64,000 nt of DNA, from assembly GCA_947589045.1 (NCBI GenBank), contig CANQBQ010000013.1:1-64000 (forward strand), in the 5' to 3' direction. The position numbers and the translations under genes were made by a program. The DNA comes from an uncultured Clostridia bacterium (GTDB taxonomy: Bacteria; Bacillota; Clostridia; Monoglobales; Monoglobaceae). Below the pieces are notes generated by a model, which did no database searches, had not been told where the DNA came from, and was given only the letters and a program-made list of their open reading frames with translations. Each line of letters opens with the position of its first letter. Within the stretch, counting starts at the first letter, position 1. Shown in pieces: positions 44,691 to 53,933 of this stretch.

Positions 44691-44723
44691 CAAAAATCGG
44701 GGAGAAAGTCCCCGATTTTTGTA
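44691..44723 (+). terminator. Terminator of the surface protein gene
   Basis: CAAAAATCGGGGA (44691-44703), loop GAAAG, TCCCCGATTTTTG (44709-44721). A further hairpin, AAACGGCTGA with TCAGCCGTTT, follows at about 44733-44762. Confidence 0.85.
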
Positions 44724-44790
44724 TATGGGAAACGGCTGAAACCATAGCGGAATCAGCCGTTTGCGGTTTATATAAAATCATTCCGAAACG

Positions 44791-44826
44791 CAAACAAGGA
44801 CCTCAAAAGTGAGCTCCTTGTTTTTT
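44791..44826. terminator. Terminator between convergent surface-protein and dapB genes
   Basis: AACAAGGA ... TCCTTGTT with an inner CTC/GAG pairing and a T run on the plus side. An A-rich flank on the other side would allow use by dapB as well. Confidence 0.7.
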
Positions 44827-44874
44827 AACCATTTTTTATAAGTGATTTGCCCCGCGCGGGGGTTGATTTTTTGC

Positions 44875-45633
44875 TCAGACGGCGGAGATAAGGTCGCTCA
44901 TGGCGTAAAGTCCCGCGCCTTTATCCTTCATAAACTTTGCCGCCTTGACCGCGCCCGCCGCAAAGACCTCTTTTGAAGCGGCGGTGTGCTTAAGCTCTAT
45001 TACCTCGTCGGTTCCGGCAAAGATTACAGAGTGCTCTCCGACTATTGTGCCGCCGCGGAGGGAGTGGATGCCTATCTCGCTCTTTCCGCGCTTGCGCCTT
45101 ACCGAATGGCGGTCGTATATATACTCGGCTTCGTAAGAAACCGTGTCGGATATTGCGTCGGCAATCGCGAGCGCCGTTCCGCTCGGAGCGTCCACCTTTT
45201 GATTGTGGTGCTTTTCGATAATTTCAATATTAAAGTTATCCTCAAGAATTTTTGAGGCGCGGCGCACAAGGTCAATCAGGAGATTTACGCCGAGCGACAT
45301 ATTTGCCGAAAAGAAAATCGGTATTTTTTCGGACATATATTTGAGCTTTGACGTCTGCTCCTTTGAAAGACCGGTAGTGCAGATTACCGACGGGATATTT
45401 TCGGCTTCGGCGTATTCCATAATGCTGTCAAACAAAGACGGGTGCGAGAAGTCGATTATCACGTCCGCCTTTTCCTTGACGTCGAACGCCGAGGAGTAAA
45501 TCGGGAAATCGCCGTAGGCTTCGGTATTAAGGTCAACGCCCGCGACGATTTGCGCGTCCGGGTCTGCTTCCGCAATCCGCGCGACCACTTTTCCCATATG
45601 TCCGTTAGCTCCGAAAAGAAGTATGTTTGTCAT
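44875..45633 (-). CDS. dapB: 4-hydroxy-tetrahydrodipicolinate reductase DapB
   Basis: A 252-residue enzyme of the lysine/diaminopimelate pathway. The NAD(P)-binding N-terminus has LLFGANGHMGKVVAR. DFSHPSLF and CTTGLSKEQ follow, then the substrate loop EKHHNQKVDAPSGTALAIADAI with conserved H-H and K, and HSLRGGTIVGEHSVIFAGTDE. AGGAGG precedes the ATG. It is the last gene of asd-dapA-dapB on the minus strand. Confidence 0.96.
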   Translation of the reverse strand: MTNILLFGANGHMGKVVARIAEADPDAQIVAGVDLNTEAYGDFPIYSSAFDVKEKADVIIDFSHPSLFDSIMEYAEAENIPSVICTTGLSKEQTSKLKYMSEKIPIFFSANMSLGVNLLIDLVRRASKILEDNFNIEIIEKHHNQKVDAPSGTALAIADAISDTVSYEAEYIYDRHSVRRKRGKSEIGIHSLRGGTIVGEHSVIFAGTDEVIELKHTAASKEVFAAGAVKAAKFMKDKGAGLYAMSDLISAV

Positions 45634-45723
45634 TCGTATTCCTCCTAAATAAAAACGGCGGCGCGGCGGCGCTTGCCCCGTAATAAGGGCAGGTAGAGCC
45701 CCGCCGTCCGACCGCCGAACAAA

Positions 45724-46608
45724 TTACTTTATCAGACCGTACTTTTTCATACAGTTCTTTAAAACCTCGAGGTGAGCATCCTCCAAATCGCACATCGGCA
45801 TACGCAGATTTCCCGCGTTGTAGCCGAGCAGGTTCATAGCGGTCTTTACGGGAATGGGATTTACCTCTATGAACAGCGCGCGGATAAGCTCCATATAGTC
45901 AAGCTGGAGCTTTGCGGCGCGTGCGGTATCGCCGTCAAAAAACGCCTGACACATATCGTGCGTCTCTTTGGGGCAGACGTTCGCCAGCACGCTTATAACG
46001 CCCTTGCCTCCGAGGGAAAGCACCGGAACAATCATATCGTCGTTGCCCGAGTATATGTAAAGCTCGGGAACCTGCGCCGCAACGTCGGCGGTATAGCCTA
46101 TGTTGCCGCTCGCCTCCTTGATTGCCACGATATTTTCGATTTTGGCAAGCTCGCGAAGCACCGAAACGTCTATGTTGACGCCTGTCCTCGACGGCACATT
46201 GTAGAGAATAATCGGGATTTTAACCGACTTTGCAATCTCCGAAAAATGCGCGACAAGACCCTTCTTCGACGCTTTGTTGTAGTACGGCGTGACCTGCAAA
46301 AGTCCGTCCGCACCGTATTCCTCGGCGAGCTTTGACAGCCGCACCGAATGAGCGGTATCGTTGGAGCCGGTACCCGCTATAACCGGAATACGCCCCGCCG
46401 TTTTTTCGACGGCGTACTTTATTACGGCGAGATGCTCCTCGTCGGGCATTGTCGACGCCTCGCCGGTCGTACCGCATATTATTATGGCGTCGGTCTTGTT
46501 TGCAATTTGGTCTTCGATGATGCGTCCAAGCTCGTCGTAGTTTACCTTGTCGCCGTCAAACGGAGTGATAATTGCAACTCCCGACCCTGTAAAAGGCAAT
46601 TTTTTCAT
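45724..46608 (-). CDS. dapA: 4-hydroxy-tetrahydrodipicolinate synthase DapA
   Basis: A 294-residue class I aldolase condensing pyruvate with aspartate semialdehyde. Hallmarks are GTTGEASTMPDEEH, the catalytic tyrosine in LYNVPSRTGVN, and the Schiff-base lysine in VAIKEASGN. AAGAAGG precedes the ATG. It is separated from dapB by 90 bases and from asd by 42 bases, so the three are probably co-transcribed. Confidence 0.97.
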   Translation of the reverse strand: MKKLPFTGSGVAIITPFDGDKVNYDELGRIIEDQIANKTDAIIICGTTGEASTMPDEEHLAVIKYAVEKTAGRIPVIAGTGSNDTAHSVRLSKLAEEYGADGLLQVTPYYNKASKKGLVAHFSEIAKSVKIPIILYNVPSRTGVNIDVSVLRELAKIENIVAIKEASGNIGYTADVAAQVPELYIYSGNDDMIVPVLSLGGKGVISVLANVCPKETHDMCQAFFDGDTARAAKLQLDYMELIRALFIEVNPIPVKTAMNLLGYNAGNLRMPMCDLEDAHLEVLKNCMKKYGLIK

Positions 46609-46650
46609 AATAAAACCTTCTTCATATTTTATTTTTTAAAATTTAATAAC

Positions 46651-47748
46651 TTAGTCCAAATAACCTTTGGCGGCGGCAAGCTCCGCAAGAAGCACCGCGC
46701 CGCCCGCCGCTCCTCTGAGCGTGTTGTGGCTCATCGAAACCATCTTGTAGTCAAACTGCTTCGACTCGCGCAGGCGTCCGCACGAAACAGCCATACCTCC
46801 GTCTATCTCGCGCGCCGTCTTGATTTGCGGCCGGTCGGGAGCTTCGCTCTCGGTGTAGACGTGGATAAACTGCTTCGGCGCGTGGGGAAGCTCCAGCTTT
46901 TGCGGCTCTCCCTTGAAACCTCGCCACATATCCTCAATTTCGGTGACCGACGGCTTTTTAACGCCGTCCTTAAACGAGAAGAATATCGCGGCGGTGTGTC
47001 CGTCCGAAACGGGCACGCGATAGGTCTGGCACTCTATCTGAAGCGCGTCCGAGGGAACGATTTTGCCGTTTTCTATTTTGCCGAGTATCTTATTCGGCTC
47101 GATTTCCGACTTCATTTCCTCTCCGCCTATGTACGGAATGAGGTTGTCGACCATCTCAGGCCATCTTTCAAACGTCTTTCCCGCGCCTGAGATTGCCTGA
47201 TACGTCGTAACTATGGCGCGGTCTATCGGATATTTTTCGTTTATGACCGCGAGAGCGGGCAGGTACGATTGAAGCGAGCAGTTGGATTTTACAGCCACAA
47301 AGCCGCGCTTTGTACCGAGCCTTGCCCTCTGAGCGGAGATTATATCCAAATGCTGCGGATTTATTTCGGGAATAATCATCGGGACGTCGGGCGTGGCGCG
47401 GTGCGCCGAATTGTTTGAGATAACAGGACACTCAGCCTTTGCGTAGCTTTCTTCGAGAGCCATAATCTCATCTTTCTTCATATCTACCGCGCAGAACACA
47501 AAATCAACCTTTGAGGCTATCTTCTGCACGTCGGACGCGTCCTCGACCGTCATATCGGCTACCGATTTCGGCATCGGCGAACTCATCGCCCAGCGGCCGC
47601 TCACCGCCTCCGAGTATGTTTTGCCCGCGCTTCTTTGCGATGCGGCAAGCAGGGTCAGCTTAAACCACGGGTGGTTTTCAAGCAATGTTATAAATCTCTG
47701 ACCTACCATACCCGTTGCGCCGATAATTCCAACCTTATATTCTTTCAT
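46651..47748 (-). CDS. asd: Aspartate-semialdehyde dehydrogenase (archaeal/fungal-type)
   Basis: A 365-residue enzyme supplying aspartate semialdehyde for DapA. The NADP-binding start is VGIIGATGMVGQRF, the catalytic cysteine is in KSNCSLQSY, and the histidine region is PVSDGHTAAIFF. The length and TYQAISGAGKTFERWPEM resemble the archaeal/fungal-type ASADH group rather than the E. coli type. The ATG at 47748 lies after GGAGGAATTGAAA and is preferred to one 21 bases upstream. A promoter lies about 155 bases upstream, leaving a long leader. Confidence 0.95.
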   Translation of the reverse strand: MKEYKVGIIGATGMVGQRFITLLENHPWFKLTLLAASQRSAGKTYSEAVSGRWAMSSPMPKSVADMTVEDASDVQKIASKVDFVFCAVDMKKDEIMALEESYAKAECPVISNNSAHRATPDVPMIIPEINPQHLDIISAQRARLGTKRGFVAVKSNCSLQSYLPALAVINEKYPIDRAIVTTYQAISGAGKTFERWPEMVDNLIPYIGGEEMKSEIEPNKILGKIENGKIVPSDALQIECQTYRVPVSDGHTAAIFFSFKDGVKKPSVTEIEDMWRGFKGEPQKLELPHAPKQFIHVYTESEAPDRPQIKTAREIDGGMAVSCGRLRESKQFDYKMVSMSHNTLRGAAGGAVLLAELAAAKGYLD

Positions 47749-47897
47749 TTTCAATTCCTCCCAAGTCAAACTGTCGATAACGCGGAAACCGCGGATAAAA
47801 CGCCGCCGTTTGCCGCTTCGCCGGGAGCGGGAAGCTCTCGCCGAGGAACGAAATCGGAATATGCCGCCCGTCGACGGGCAACCTCTTTCGTTTAACT
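47749..47897 (-). promoter_or_regulatory. Structured leader of asd-dapA-dapB, unidentified
   Basis: About 150 nt between the promoter and asd, rich in hairpins (GCCCGTCGACGGGC; CCGCGG...CCGCG; GGCGAGAGC...). A lysine riboswitch would be a natural expectation at this spot. I see a GGCGAAGCGG-like segment, but the AGTA junction and five-helix layout are not evident, so I do not call one. Confidence 0.35.
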
Positions 47898-47902
47898 ATA
47901 TT

Positions 47903-47931
47903 ATTATATGTCAGATTTGGGTCAATGTCAA
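47903..47931 (-). promoter_or_regulatory. Promoter of asd-dapA-dapB
   Basis: On the minus strand, TTGACA (47931-47926), a 17-base spacer and TATAAT (47908-47903). Confidence 0.8.
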
Positions 47932-47958
47932 TGTTTTTTTGCCCGTCCGATTTTCAGG

Positions 47959-47987
47959 TTGACACAGCCGGTTTATTGGGATATAAT
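47959..47987 (+). promoter_or_regulatory. Promoter of dxs, divergent from asd
   Basis: TTGACA (47959-47964), a 17-base spacer and TATAAT (47982-47987). The two divergent -35 boxes are only 27 bases apart. Confidence 0.8.
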
Positions 47988-48074
47988 TTATTATGTAGTT
48001 GTATGCGCTTTAATAAGGGGCAAAAGCCCGGTTAATTATGCAAGCGCTTAAAAGTTTAAAACGGAGAAAAAGCG

Positions 48075-49949
48075 ATGAAATTTTTAAATTCAAACACCGA
48101 CGTCAAGCGGCTCAATGAGGGAGAACTCGGGCAGCTCGCAGAGGAAATACGCGGATTTTTGATTGACACCGTTTCCAAAACGGGCGGTCATCTTGCGTCC
48201 AATCTCGGCGTTGTAGAGCTTACTTTGGCGATACATCGTGTTTTTGACGTTTATAAAGACAGGATCGTGTGGGACGTCGGACATCAGACCTATACGCATA
48301 AGCTGCTGACGGGGCGGTTTGACGACTTCGGAACTCTCCGCAGTATGGGCGGCATAAGCGGCTTTCCGAAAACCGCCGAGAGCGCGGCGGATGCGTTTGA
48401 CACGGGTCACAGCTCGACCTCGATTTCGGCGGCGTTCGGCTTTGCGGAGGCGAATAAGCTCAGCGGCGGCGACGCGTGCGCGGTGGCGGTCATAGGCGAC
48501 GGTGCTATGACGGGCGGAATGGCTTTTGAGGCGCTCAACCATGCGGGAAGCACCAAAACGCCGATAGTCGTTATTTTAAACGATAACGGAATGTCCATTT
48601 CCAAAAATGTGGGCGGAATGGCGCGTCATCTCCGAAAGATACGCAACAAGACCGAATATTATAACTTTAAGGCAGAGGTAAATCGCGTTCTGGGGAAAAT
48701 CCCCGTTATAGGCGAGCCGCTTCGTTCGTTCATACGCGAGGCGAAGCGTAGGATAAAGCGTATTTTGATTTCGCAGTCGCTCTTTGAGGATTTGGGATTT
48801 ACCTATCTCGGACCTGTTGACGGTCACGACATAGGCGCGCTCGAAACGGTTTTAAAGCAGGCGAAAAAGCTGAAAGAGCCGGTTTTGGTGCATATACATA
48901 CAGTAAAGGGCAAGGGCTATGAGTTTGCCGAAAAGAACCCCGATATGTTCCACGGCATAGGCGAGTTCGACCCCAACACGGGGGAGAGCCGCTCGTCGGG
49001 CGGCGAGGACTATTCCGAGCTTTTCGGAAAGACGCTGTGCCGTCTTGCCGAAAAGAACGAGAAGATAGTCGGAGTTACCGCGGCTATGCGTTCGGGAACC
49101 GGCTTGTTGAGATTTTCGGAAAAGTTCCCTTCACGCTTTTATGACGTGGGAATTGCCGAGCAGCACGCGGTCACGTTTTCGGCAGGTCTTGCGACGGCGG
49201 GATATATTCCCGTTTTCGCGGTCTACTCCTCATTTTTGCAGAGGGCTTACGACCAGCTTTTGCACGACGTTGCGCTCCAGAATTTGCACGTTGTTTTTGC
49301 GATAGACCGCGCGGGCGCGGTAGGGCGCGACGGCGCGACGCATCAGGGAATTTACGATTTATCGTATCTTTCGCATCTGCCGAATATGACTGTTCTCTCT
49401 CCTTCCTGCGGAGAGGATTTTGAGCGTATGCTCGACTTCGCGGTAAATTCGTGCGCGGGTCCCGTGGCGATAAGGTATCCGAGAGCGAATGTCGAGAGCG
49501 CAAAGTGGGAATGCGGTGAAGTACGGCTCGGCTGCGCCCAGTCGGTGAGACGCGGCGGCGAGGTTTTGATTGTCGCGCTCGGCGATATGGTGCGGGAGGC
49601 GGTTCGCGCGGCGGAGCTTCTCAAAGAAAAGAATATTTCGGCAGGCGTTATAGATGCGCGCTTTTTAAAGCCTTTTGACTCGCTTTTGGTGCACAAGTGC
49701 GCGAAAAATGCGGCGGTGGTGGCGTCCGCTGAGGACAACACCGAATACGGAGGTCTGGCGGAAAGAGTGCGCGAGGCGGTCGGTCGGGATATAATTTCGT
49801 TCGCATACCCCGACGCTCCGCTTGAACACGGCACAGTCTCGGAGCTGAGGCGCAAATTCGGATTGGACGCCGAGAGTATGGCGAAGCGTATCGAAATGGC
49901 GTTTCTGCACGAAAGCGACAAACGCCGTTTTGAAAAAGTAAGCGGATAA
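48075..49949 (+). CDS. dxs: 1-deoxy-D-xylulose-5-phosphate synthase
   Basis: A 624-residue thiamine-diphosphate enzyme making DXP from pyruvate and glyceraldehyde-3-phosphate, the first step of the MEP isoprenoid pathway. Hallmarks are GGHLASNLGVVELT, DVGHQTYTHKLLTGR, the TPP motif GDGAMTGGMAFEALN, DGHDIGAL, and the transketolase half with IAEQHAVTFSAGLA and DRAGAVGRDGATHQG. Length is normal. It is followed after 18 bases by tlyA. Confidence 0.97.
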   Translation: MKFLNSNTDVKRLNEGELGQLAEEIRGFLIDTVSKTGGHLASNLGVVELTLAIHRVFDVYKDRIVWDVGHQTYTHKLLTGRFDDFGTLRSMGGISGFPKTAESAADAFDTGHSSTSISAAFGFAEANKLSGGDACAVAVIGDGAMTGGMAFEALNHAGSTKTPIVVILNDNGMSISKNVGGMARHLRKIRNKTEYYNFKAEVNRVLGKIPVIGEPLRSFIREAKRRIKRILISQSLFEDLGFTYLGPVDGHDIGALETVLKQAKKLKEPVLVHIHTVKGKGYEFAEKNPDMFHGIGEFDPNTGESRSSGGEDYSELFGKTLCRLAEKNEKIVGVTAAMRSGTGLLRFSEKFPSRFYDVGIAEQHAVTFSAGLATAGYIPVFAVYSSFLQRAYDQLLHDVALQNLHVVFAIDRAGAVGRDGATHQGIYDLSYLSHLPNMTVLSPSCGEDFERMLDFAVNSCAGPVAIRYPRANVESAKWECGEVRLGCAQSVRRGGEVLIVALGDMVREAVRAAELLKEKNISAGVIDARFLKPFDSLLVHKCAKNAAVVASAEDNTEYGGLAERVREAVGRDIISFAYPDAPLEHGTVSELRRKFGLDAESMAKRIEMAFLHESDKRRFEKVSG

Positions 49950-49967
49950 TCAGAGGTATAAATTAAA

Positions 49968-50777
49968 ATGGCAGAGAAAAAACGGCTTGACGTATATTTG
50001 TTTGAAAACGGCTATGCCGCGTCGCGCTCGGCGGCGCAGGCGATAATTATGGCGGGCGACGTATATATAGGCGGTCAGAAGGCGGATAAGGCGGGAACTC
50101 AGGTCACGGGCGAGGAGGACATAGAGGTGCGCGGCGGCGCGCCGCAGTACGTCAGCCGCGGCGGCTTGAAGCTCGCAAAAGCTATGGACGTGTTTCCTAT
50201 TGATTTAAAGGGCAAAATATGTATGGACATCGGCGCGTCCACGGGCGGTTTTACCGACTGTATGCTTCAAAACGGCGCGGCTAAGGTATATTCGGTGGAC
50301 GTGGGCTACGGTCAGCTCGCGTGGAAACTGCGCGGCGACGCGCGGGTCGTTAATATGGAACGAACCAATATAAGATATGTCACGAGCGAGCAGGTCGCGG
50401 ATAAGCTGGACTTTTTTTCGGTGGACGTGTCGTTCATTTCGCTGAAACTCGTGCTTCCGGTGGCGTTTGCTCTGTCGGCGGAGGGCGCGCGCGGGGTTTG
50501 TCTTATAAAGCCGCAGTTTGAGGCGGGACGCAGAAAGGTCGGAAAAAAGGGTGTTGTGCGGGATATTGAGACGCACAGAGAGGTCGTGAAAACGGTTATG
50601 GAGTTCACGAGGGAGATAGGCTTTTCGGTAATAGGTCTTGACTTTTCTCCGATAAAGGGTCCCGAAGGAAATATAGAATATCTTATGTTTTTACAAAAGG
50701 GGGCTTCTCCCGACGTCTGTGAGATCGATGATGAGCTTGCGGATGAGATAGTGGAAAAATCGCATAAATTGATTTAA
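49968..50777 (+). CDS. tlyA: TlyA-family rRNA 2'-O-methyltransferase
   Basis: A 269-residue protein with an N-terminal S4 RNA-binding domain (KKRLDVYLFENGYAASRSAAQ) and an FtsJ-like SAM methyltransferase domain (ICMDIGASTGGFTDCMLQNG, VDVGYGQLAWKLR, LIKPQFEAGR). TlyA enzymes methylate 16S/23S rRNA and are often mislabelled hemolysin A. The dxs-tlyA-nadK-recN order is typical of Clostridia. Confidence 0.94.
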   Translation: MAEKKRLDVYLFENGYAASRSAAQAIIMAGDVYIGGQKADKAGTQVTGEEDIEVRGGAPQYVSRGGLKLAKAMDVFPIDLKGKICMDIGASTGGFTDCMLQNGAAKVYSVDVGYGQLAWKLRGDARVVNMERTNIRYVTSEQVADKLDFFSVDVSFISLKLVLPVAFALSAEGARGVCLIKPQFEAGRRKVGKKGVVRDIETHREVVKTVMEFTREIGFSVIGLDFSPIKGPEGNIEYLMFLQKGASPDVCEIDDELADEIVEKSHKLI

Positions 50778-50792
50778 AAGAGGGTGCGTGCT

Positions 50793-51641
50793 TTGAAAAA
50801 TATAGCTGTTATTCCGAATATGGAAAAGGACCCGTCTTTGACGGCGACAAAGCGTATTGTCGAACAGATAATTTCCCGCGGCGGCACGGCGTTTGTACCC
50901 CGTGAGGCGGGCGGCGACATAGACGGCGCGGTGCGCGTTTCGGAGGGCGAACTGTTTGGCTTGGCGGAACTGGCTGTGGTGCTGGGCGGAGACGGAACCG
51001 TTTTGAACGTGGCGAGTGACGCGGCTGAAAACGACGTGCCTTTGCTCGGAATAAACTTCGGCAACCTTGGCTTTTTGTCGCGGGCGGAGCGGGGAGACAC
51101 GAGCGTGTTTGACAAGGTGTTTGCCGGAGAATATACACTTAAAAAGCATATGATGCTGAAGGTCTCGGTCAAAAAGGGCGGAGAGGTGATAAGGTGCCGA
51201 ACCGCTTTGAACGACGTTGTTATAGAGCGGGCGGACTGCTCGCGAATGATAAATCTGGAGGTTGCGGTCAACAATTCGGTGGCTTACAATTACAGCGCGG
51301 ACGGGGTGATAGTCTCGAGTGCGACCGGCTCGACGGCGTATTCCCTTTCGGCGGGCGGCGCGATAATGCACCCGAGCGTTGAGGCGATAATGATTACTCC
51401 GATTTGCCCGCATACTCTCAAGGCGCGCTGTATGGTTATGCCGTCGGACGGCGTGGTTTCGATAAACGTAAAGCCTCCGTACCGCGCCCGTGCGGTGGTT
51501 TCGGCGGACGGCAGAGACGGCTATCCGCTCTCGCACGATGAACACGTTGAGGTCGTGGGCTCGGATAAAAAGCTGACGCTTTTAAATCTTGACGATATGA
51601 ACTTTTTTGATTTGCTCAAAACTAAATTAGAGGATAGGTAA
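50793..51641 (+). CDS. nadK: NAD kinase
   Basis: A 282-residue enzyme phosphorylating NAD to NADP. It has the GGDGT motif (VVLGGDGTVLNVA), GINFGNLGFL, NDVVIERADCSRM and the ATGSTAYSLSAGG segment. The TTG at 50793 lies nine bases after AGAGG and is preferred to the GTG at 50784 that abuts it. It is followed by recN after five bases; the argR gene often found between them is absent. Confidence 0.95.
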   Translation: MKNIAVIPNMEKDPSLTATKRIVEQIISRGGTAFVPREAGGDIDGAVRVSEGELFGLAELAVVLGGDGTVLNVASDAAENDVPLLGINFGNLGFLSRAERGDTSVFDKVFAGEYTLKKHMMLKVSVKKGGEVIRCRTALNDVVIERADCSRMINLEVAVNNSVAYNYSADGVIVSSATGSTAYSLSAGGAIMHPSVEAIMITPICPHTLKARCMVMPSDGVVSINVKPPYRARAVVSADGRDGYPLSHDEHVEVVGSDKKLTLLNLDDMNFFDLLKTKLEDR

Positions 51642-51646
51642 AGGCT

Positions 51647-53350
51647 ATGCTTAGGGAACTTCATATAAAAAATGTCGCGGTCATAGATGAGGCGTCGGTC
51701 GAATTCGGCAAGGGCTTTAACGTCCTGACGGGTGAGACGGGCGCGGGAAAGTCCATTCTTATCGACTCGATAAATATGGCTCTCGGTGCGCGTTCGAGCC
51801 GCGATTTGATACGCGGCGGCGAGGAAAAGGCGATTGTTGACACGGTATTCGAGATAGAGGACGAAGCGACGCGGGCAGAGCTGGAGGAGCTTGGCGTTGA
51901 GGTCGAGGACGGGTTTGTGTATATAAACCGCACAATGACCGCCGACGGCAGGAGCGTGTGCCGTATAAACGGCAGACCCACGCCGCTTTCGACGGTGCGC
52001 GATGCGGGCAGGCTTCTTTTGAACATTCACGGTCAGCATGACAATCACGCGCTTTTAAATCCGAAACTGCACCTCGATTTTGTGGACAGCTACGGAGGGC
52101 TGACCGAAACAAAGGAGAGGTACAGAGCGGCGTACAAGGCGGTGCGCGATATTGAAAGAGAGCTCGACGAATTGGCGCGCGGTGAGGCGGAAAAGGCGCA
52201 GCGTGCGGATATGCTCAAATTTCAAATTGAGGAGATAGACGCGGCGAAGCTCAAGGCGGGCGAGGAGGAAGAACTGGAGCGGCGCAGGAGCTACCTCGGC
52301 AATATAGGAAAAATTGCGGGCGCGGCGTCCGAGGCGTATGAAAAGCTGTATTCCGGAGAGGGAATACAGCAGTCGGCTTACGATTTGATTTCCGCCGCGC
52401 TGAGGTCGGTCGGCGAGGCGGCGGAGTTTGACCCCGATATGGAAAAGCGGCGCGGAGAGCTTTCAAATATACTTGCGGAGCTTGAAGAAAGCGCGCACGA
52501 TTTGAAAAACACCGCCGACAACGCGGATTTTGACCCGAATGAAATAAATTTGATTGAGGAGCGTATAAATCTTATATACGGACTCAAACGCAAGTACGGA
52601 AGCGGTATCGGGGAAATTCTCGAATACGGCGAGCGTGCACACGCGGAGCTTGAAAAGATAGAGAACAGCGACGAGTATATGGCGCGTCTTTCGGGCGAAC
52701 TGGTGGCTAAAAAAGAGGAACTCCGCGCGGCGGCGGCGGAGCTGTCGAAAAGGCGCGGCGAGGTCGGAGAAGAACTTTCGGGGCGGGTGAACGAACAGCT
52801 TCGAGAGCTTGATATGAACGTCGTTTTTGAGGTTGGAATACAGCCCAAAACAAATGCAGACGGCGAAGCGGTATATGACGCGCAGGGCGCGGAGGACATT
52901 GAATTTATGATTTCCGCAAACCCGAACGAGCCTATGAAACCGCTCGCTAAAATTGCGTCGGGCGGAGAGATGTCGAGGATTATGCTCGCGCTCAAATCGG
53001 TCTTTGCCGACAGCGACAGGGTGGAAACCCTGATTTTCGATGAGATTGACGCCGGCATAAGCGGACGCGCGGCACAGCGCGTTGCCGAGAAGCTGAAATC
53101 GCTGTCCGAAAAGAGGCAGACGCTCTGCATAACTCATTTGGCGCAAATTGCAAGTATGGCGGACAGCCACTATCTTATAGAGAAGAACGTGGACGGCGAG
53201 CGCGCGTCAACCAAGGTTACGCCGCTCGGAGAGAATGAGCGCGTGAGAGAGCTTGCACGTATAATCGGCGGAGTCAAGGTCACCGACCTCACGTTAAAGA
53301 GTGCGCGTGAAATGCTGAATATGGCGCACTGCGGGGAACATCTTATTTAA
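51647..53350 (+). CDS. recN: DNA repair protein RecN
   Basis: A 567-residue SMC-like ATPase for double-strand break repair. The N-terminal ATPase half has LTGETGAGKSILIDSI (Walker A about 27-34). Central coiled coils lie at about 150-380. The C-terminal half has ASGGEMSRIMLALK (signature), LIFDEIDAGISG (Walker B) and ITHLAQIASMAD. Length is normal. Confidence 0.96.
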   Translation: MLRELHIKNVAVIDEASVEFGKGFNVLTGETGAGKSILIDSINMALGARSSRDLIRGGEEKAIVDTVFEIEDEATRAELEELGVEVEDGFVYINRTMTADGRSVCRINGRPTPLSTVRDAGRLLLNIHGQHDNHALLNPKLHLDFVDSYGGLTETKERYRAAYKAVRDIERELDELARGEAEKAQRADMLKFQIEEIDAAKLKAGEEEELERRRSYLGNIGKIAGAASEAYEKLYSGEGIQQSAYDLISAALRSVGEAAEFDPDMEKRRGELSNILAELEESAHDLKNTADNADFDPNEINLIEERINLIYGLKRKYGSGIGEILEYGERAHAELEKIENSDEYMARLSGELVAKKEELRAAAAELSKRRGEVGEELSGRVNEQLRELDMNVVFEVGIQPKTNADGEAVYDAQGAEDIEFMISANPNEPMKPLAKIASGGEMSRIMLALKSVFADSDRVETLIFDEIDAGISGRAAQRVAEKLKSLSEKRQTLCITHLAQIASMADSHYLIEKNVDGERASTKVTPLGENERVRELARIIGGVKVTDLTLKSAREMLNMAHCGEHLI

Positions 53351-53363
53351 GGAGTGTCGAAAA

Positions 53364-53753
53364 TTGGAAAAGATTGGGGTTATCTCAGAGGCGACGGAGA
53401 AAAAAATAAAAATCAAGGTTGCGCGAGACCACGCGTGCGGCGGAAACTGTGCTCAGTGCTTAAGCTGTGCGGGACGCGAGCTGTATCTTGACGCCGACAA
53501 TACGGGCGGCTTTAAGGCGGGGGAACAGGTGAGGATTTTGATGGAGGACCCCGTGTTTTATAAGCGTCTGCTCGGCGGCTACGCTCTGCCTGCGGTTATG
53601 TTCGTGCTGGGAGTCGTGCTGGGCTATATGTTGTTTGCGAGTGACGTTATCTCGGCTCTTTCGGGAGTCGTTTTGCTGGCGGCGACGATTATCTGCCAAA
53701 GAATATTTTTTAAAAACAAGGGCGGGGCTTTCAGGGTCGAAAAAATGAAATAG
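53364..53753 (+). CDS. RseC/SoxR-reducing-system family protein
   Basis: A 129-residue membrane protein. It has an N-terminal cysteine cluster (HACGGNCAQCLSCAGRE, residues about 22-38) and two transmembrane helices (about 73-92 and 97-115) typical of RseC/MucC-like proteins. Family members in other bacteria affect redox or sigma-factor systems; its role in Firmicutes is unclear. TTG start after AAGGAG, 14 bases from recN. Confidence 0.8.
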   Translation: MEKIGVISEATEKKIKIKVARDHACGGNCAQCLSCAGRELYLDADNTGGFKAGEQVRILMEDPVFYKRLLGGYALPAVMFVLGVVLGYMLFASDVISALSGVVLLAATIICQRIFFKNKGGAFRVEKMK

Positions 53754-53783
53754 AAAAATTTTCAAAAAAATTTTCAAATTGTC

Positions 53784-53811
53784 TTGACTAATTTAATAAA
53801 AGTGATATAAT
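53784..53811 (+). promoter_or_regulatory. Promoter followed by a small hairpin
   Basis: TTGACT (53784-53789), a 16-base spacer and TATAAT (53806-53811). Immediately downstream TACAATA pairs with TATTGTA (53815-53834), followed by a T-rich tract, which may attenuate the downstream P-loop gene. Confidence 0.6.
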
Positions 53812-53933
53812 AAGTACAATATTTCGGTATTGTATTTATTTTTTTACATTTTTTGAATATTATCCATAATATTTTGAAAATGTATTAAAATATATACAGA
53901 AATAATAAATTTTAAATAATATACGAGGTTTTT

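Noticed and set aside
47749-47897. Lysine riboswitch upstream of asd
   Set aside because: A GGCGAAGCGG-like stretch is present, but the length, AGTA junction and helix pattern do not fit by eye.
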